Below, one piece after another: positions 62,565 through 64,000 of a DNA stretch of 64,000 bases. The notes beneath the pieces were generated by a model. The model did not search any database, was not told where the DNA came from, and saw only the letters and a program-made list of their open reading frames with translations. Every line of letters begins with the position of its first letter. The first letter of the stretch is position 1. The position numbers and the translations under genes were made by a program. This DNA comes from Flavitalea plasmicola (lineage in GTDB: Bacteria; Bacteroidota; Bacteroidia; Chitinophagales; Chitinophagaceae), in contig NZ_JAUOTO010000012.1 in the NCBI RefSeq assembly GCF_030546645.1, positions 62,001 to 126,000 on the forward strand, in the 5' to 3' direction.

Positions 62565-64000
62565 TCATTTTTTCAGGACGACAGTGAAGATAGAGCCTTC
62601 GCCCGGGCAGCTCTCGCAGTGGATCTGGCCGTTCAGCTCTTCGCAGATGCGCTTCACGATGGAAAGACCCAGTCCGGTGGACGGCTCCCCGTTCGTGGGT
62701 TGAGAAGAGATCTTGCTATATTTCGAGAACAGGTGAGGCAGCTCGTCTTTTTCGATGCCCACCCCTTCATCCCGCACCTTGATGCTGATGGCATCCCTTT
62801 CATCGCTGACGCTCATCCAGACGTTTTTCCCCTGATCCGTATACTTGATGGCATTGGACAGCAGATTTTCCAGCATCCGGCTTAACAATTGCCGGTCGCT
62901 GAGGAAATACAAACTTTTTTCAGGGCATTCCAGGTGCAGCTGGATATTTTTTTTATCTGCCGCCGGCTGGAAAGTATCGATGACGGATTCCGAGAAGATC
63001 CGCAGGTCCACGTTCTCCAGCTGCAGCTTGTGTTGGTTGGTCTGCACCTTTTCCACGTCCAGGATATGACGGATCAGCTTTTCGCCATAGGCAGTAGCCT
63101 GCTCGATGCGGTTGAGCGCTTTCTTCTGCTCCGCGGTCAGGTTGCTGGCATCCACCTGCAGCAGCTGGGCCCACATGCCGATGCTCGCAAAGGGAGTGCT
63201 CAGGTCATGCGATACGATGCTGATCAAAGAGTTCTTTTCGAAATTCAGTTCCGAGAGCCGTTCATTCTGCCGCGTGACCAGGTCATTGGTGGCCTGCAGC
63301 TTCCGGTTGACCTTTCTTTTGATGACAAATGCCATGGCTGCCAGGATGGCTATCAGCAGCAGGCTGATGCTCATGATGACCATGATACGGGTGTGGAATT
63401 TCTGCTGGGTTATCTCTCCCTGGAGCAGCAGCATCTCGTTCTCATGTTGCCGGGCCTCATATTTTTCTTCCAGCTCGGCAATGGCCTTATAGGTCTCCCC
63501 ATTCACGATGGCAGTATCCAGCTCATACCATTTGGACTGGTACTCATAAGCCTTCCTATAGTCGCCCCGGCGCTGCGCCAGTTTGGAGAGGATCTGATAG
63601 GTATCCGATTGTTTGCTCCTGGCATTCAGCTGCTCGGCCAGGCTCAGGGCAAGCGCGGCATACTTGCCCGCGGAATCCAGCACGTTCTTCTGGGTATAGG
63701 CATCGGCCAGATTAAGGACGTCAAACCACTGCGTCGCCTTGGCCGTAAGGCCCTGGGCCGCCACATGATGCCTGTAGTTGTCCGCAAAATATATGATGGC
63801 CTTATCGTAGTTCTTCAGAAAATAATAGGTTTGTCCCAGATTGTTGTACAGGTTGGACAGGTCTTCTTTTCCTTGTTCTTCCAGGGGTTTACCGATCCGC
63901 AGGCCTTCCTGCAGGAAAAGGAGCGCGCTGTCATAAAGGCCTAAATGGTTATATAAAGGAGCCAGGTTGATATAGCTGGTGAGGAGAGATCCGGCGTCCC
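62565..64000 (-). CDS. TPR sensor histidine kinase (N-terminus beyond window)
   Basis: The coding frame continues without a stop to the window end, giving at least 478 residues. The visible part begins with tetratricopeptide repeats (such as NLYNNLGQTYYFLKNYDKAIIYF), then a coiled segment and one membrane helix. The HisKA domain has the SHDLSTPFASI phospho-acceptor box. The ATPase has the N box LENLLSNAIKYT, G1 DEGVGIEKDEL and STGLGLSIVKRICEELNG. An in-frame GTG at 63764 could be mistaken for a start, but TPR repeats extend upstream. No response regulator is visible. Confidence 0.92.
   Translation of the reverse strand, partial: DAGSLLTSYINLAPLYNHLGLYDSALLFLQEGLRIGKPLEEQGKEDLSNLYNNLGQTYYFLKNYDKAIIYFADNYRHHVAAQGLTAKATQWFDVLNLADAYTQKNVLDSAGKYAALALSLAEQLNARSKQSDTYQILSKLAQRRGDYRKAYEYQSKWYELDTAIVNGETYKAIAELEEKYEARQHENEMLLLQGEITQQKFHTRIMVIMSISLLLIAILAAMAFVIKRKVNRKLQATNDLVTRQNERLSELNFEKNSLISIVSHDLSTPFASIGMWAQLLQVDASNLTAEQKKALNRIEQATAYGEKLIRHILDVEKVQTNQHKLQLENVDLRIFSESVIDTFQPAADKKNIQLHLECPEKSLYFLSDRQLLSRMLENLLSNAIKYTDQGKNVWMSVSDERDAISIKVRDEGVGIEKDELPHLFSKYSKISSQPTNGEPSTGLGLSIVKRICEELNGQIHCESCPGEGSIFTVVLKK

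Noticed and set aside
1-64000. Search for tRNA, rRNA, CRISPR arrays, prophage or toxin-antitoxin pairs
   Set aside because: No cloverleaf-like tRNA sequence, no regular spacer-repeat arrays and no integrase or phage genes were seen by eye; a covariance-model scan would settle tRNAs and small RNAs.

Overview
The window looks like a chromosomal segment of a relatively GC-rich member of the Bacteroidota, most likely in or near the Chitinophagaceae. Sequence evidence for this: a PorT-type type IX secretion gene, a secreted TonB-domain protein, a TonB-dependent receptor with a carboxypeptidase-like N-terminal domain, a DDQVH-type dihydroorotase, Bacteroidota promoters (TTTG, about 19 bp, TAnnTTTG), few Shine-Dalgarno sites and two chitin-type enzymes. 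I see no rRNA, tRNA, CRISPR array, phage or insertion sequence. The assignment is inference from gene content, not from a marker-gene search.

1-13.7 kb: a TetR regulator and TolC-type efflux protein that share an operator-like motif; two lipoproteins; dnaX with a probable programmed frameshift or slippage signal; a large GH18 + NodB deacetylase + GT2 fusion that probably makes and modifies an exported polysaccharide; the pyruvate dehydrogenase E2 subunit with two lipoyl domains; and a DEAD-box RNA helicase with a repetitive basic tail.

13.7-24.7 kb: a compact run with a GH19 chitinase, a UbiA prenyltransferase, a type III polyketide synthase, a methyltransferase and an FAD-dependent oxidoreductase. 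It resembles a phenolic-lipid or prenylated-quinone pathway and is followed by an outer-membrane protein and a TonB-domain protein. A GbsR/MarR regulator comes next. Two near-identical 20-bp palindromes sit in front of it and in front of the following genes (small membrane protein, TIGR01777 epimerase, membrane/SRPBCC-like protein, CoA-binding protein), which suggests an autoregulated regulon. A YkuK-type RNase H-like protein follows.

24.7-33.9 kb: housekeeping genes engB, ubiE/menG, porT, a hemolysin III family protein, a Wzi-like outer-membrane protein, pyrC, a MutS-like ATPase and a YifB/ComM AAA ATPase.

33.9-59.9 kb: a surface polysaccharide locus bracketed by two DUF983 paralogues. It has two tandem polyprenyl-phosphate sugar transferases, WecB (UDP-ManNAc supply), a Wzx-like flippase, three O-antigen polymerase/ligase-like proteins (one fused to a GT-C-like domain), several GT4 and GT2 glycosyltransferases, a WecG/TagA/CpsF transferase, AsnB, methyltransferases, a fused ADH-like/Gfo-Idh-MocA oxidoreductase, a predicted alpha/alpha-toroid protein, an MsbA-type ABC exporter and a rhodanese. 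No Wza or Wzc export proteins are visible inside the window.

59.9-64 kb: a TonB-dependent receptor and a TPR-containing sensor histidine kinase whose N-terminus runs off the window end.
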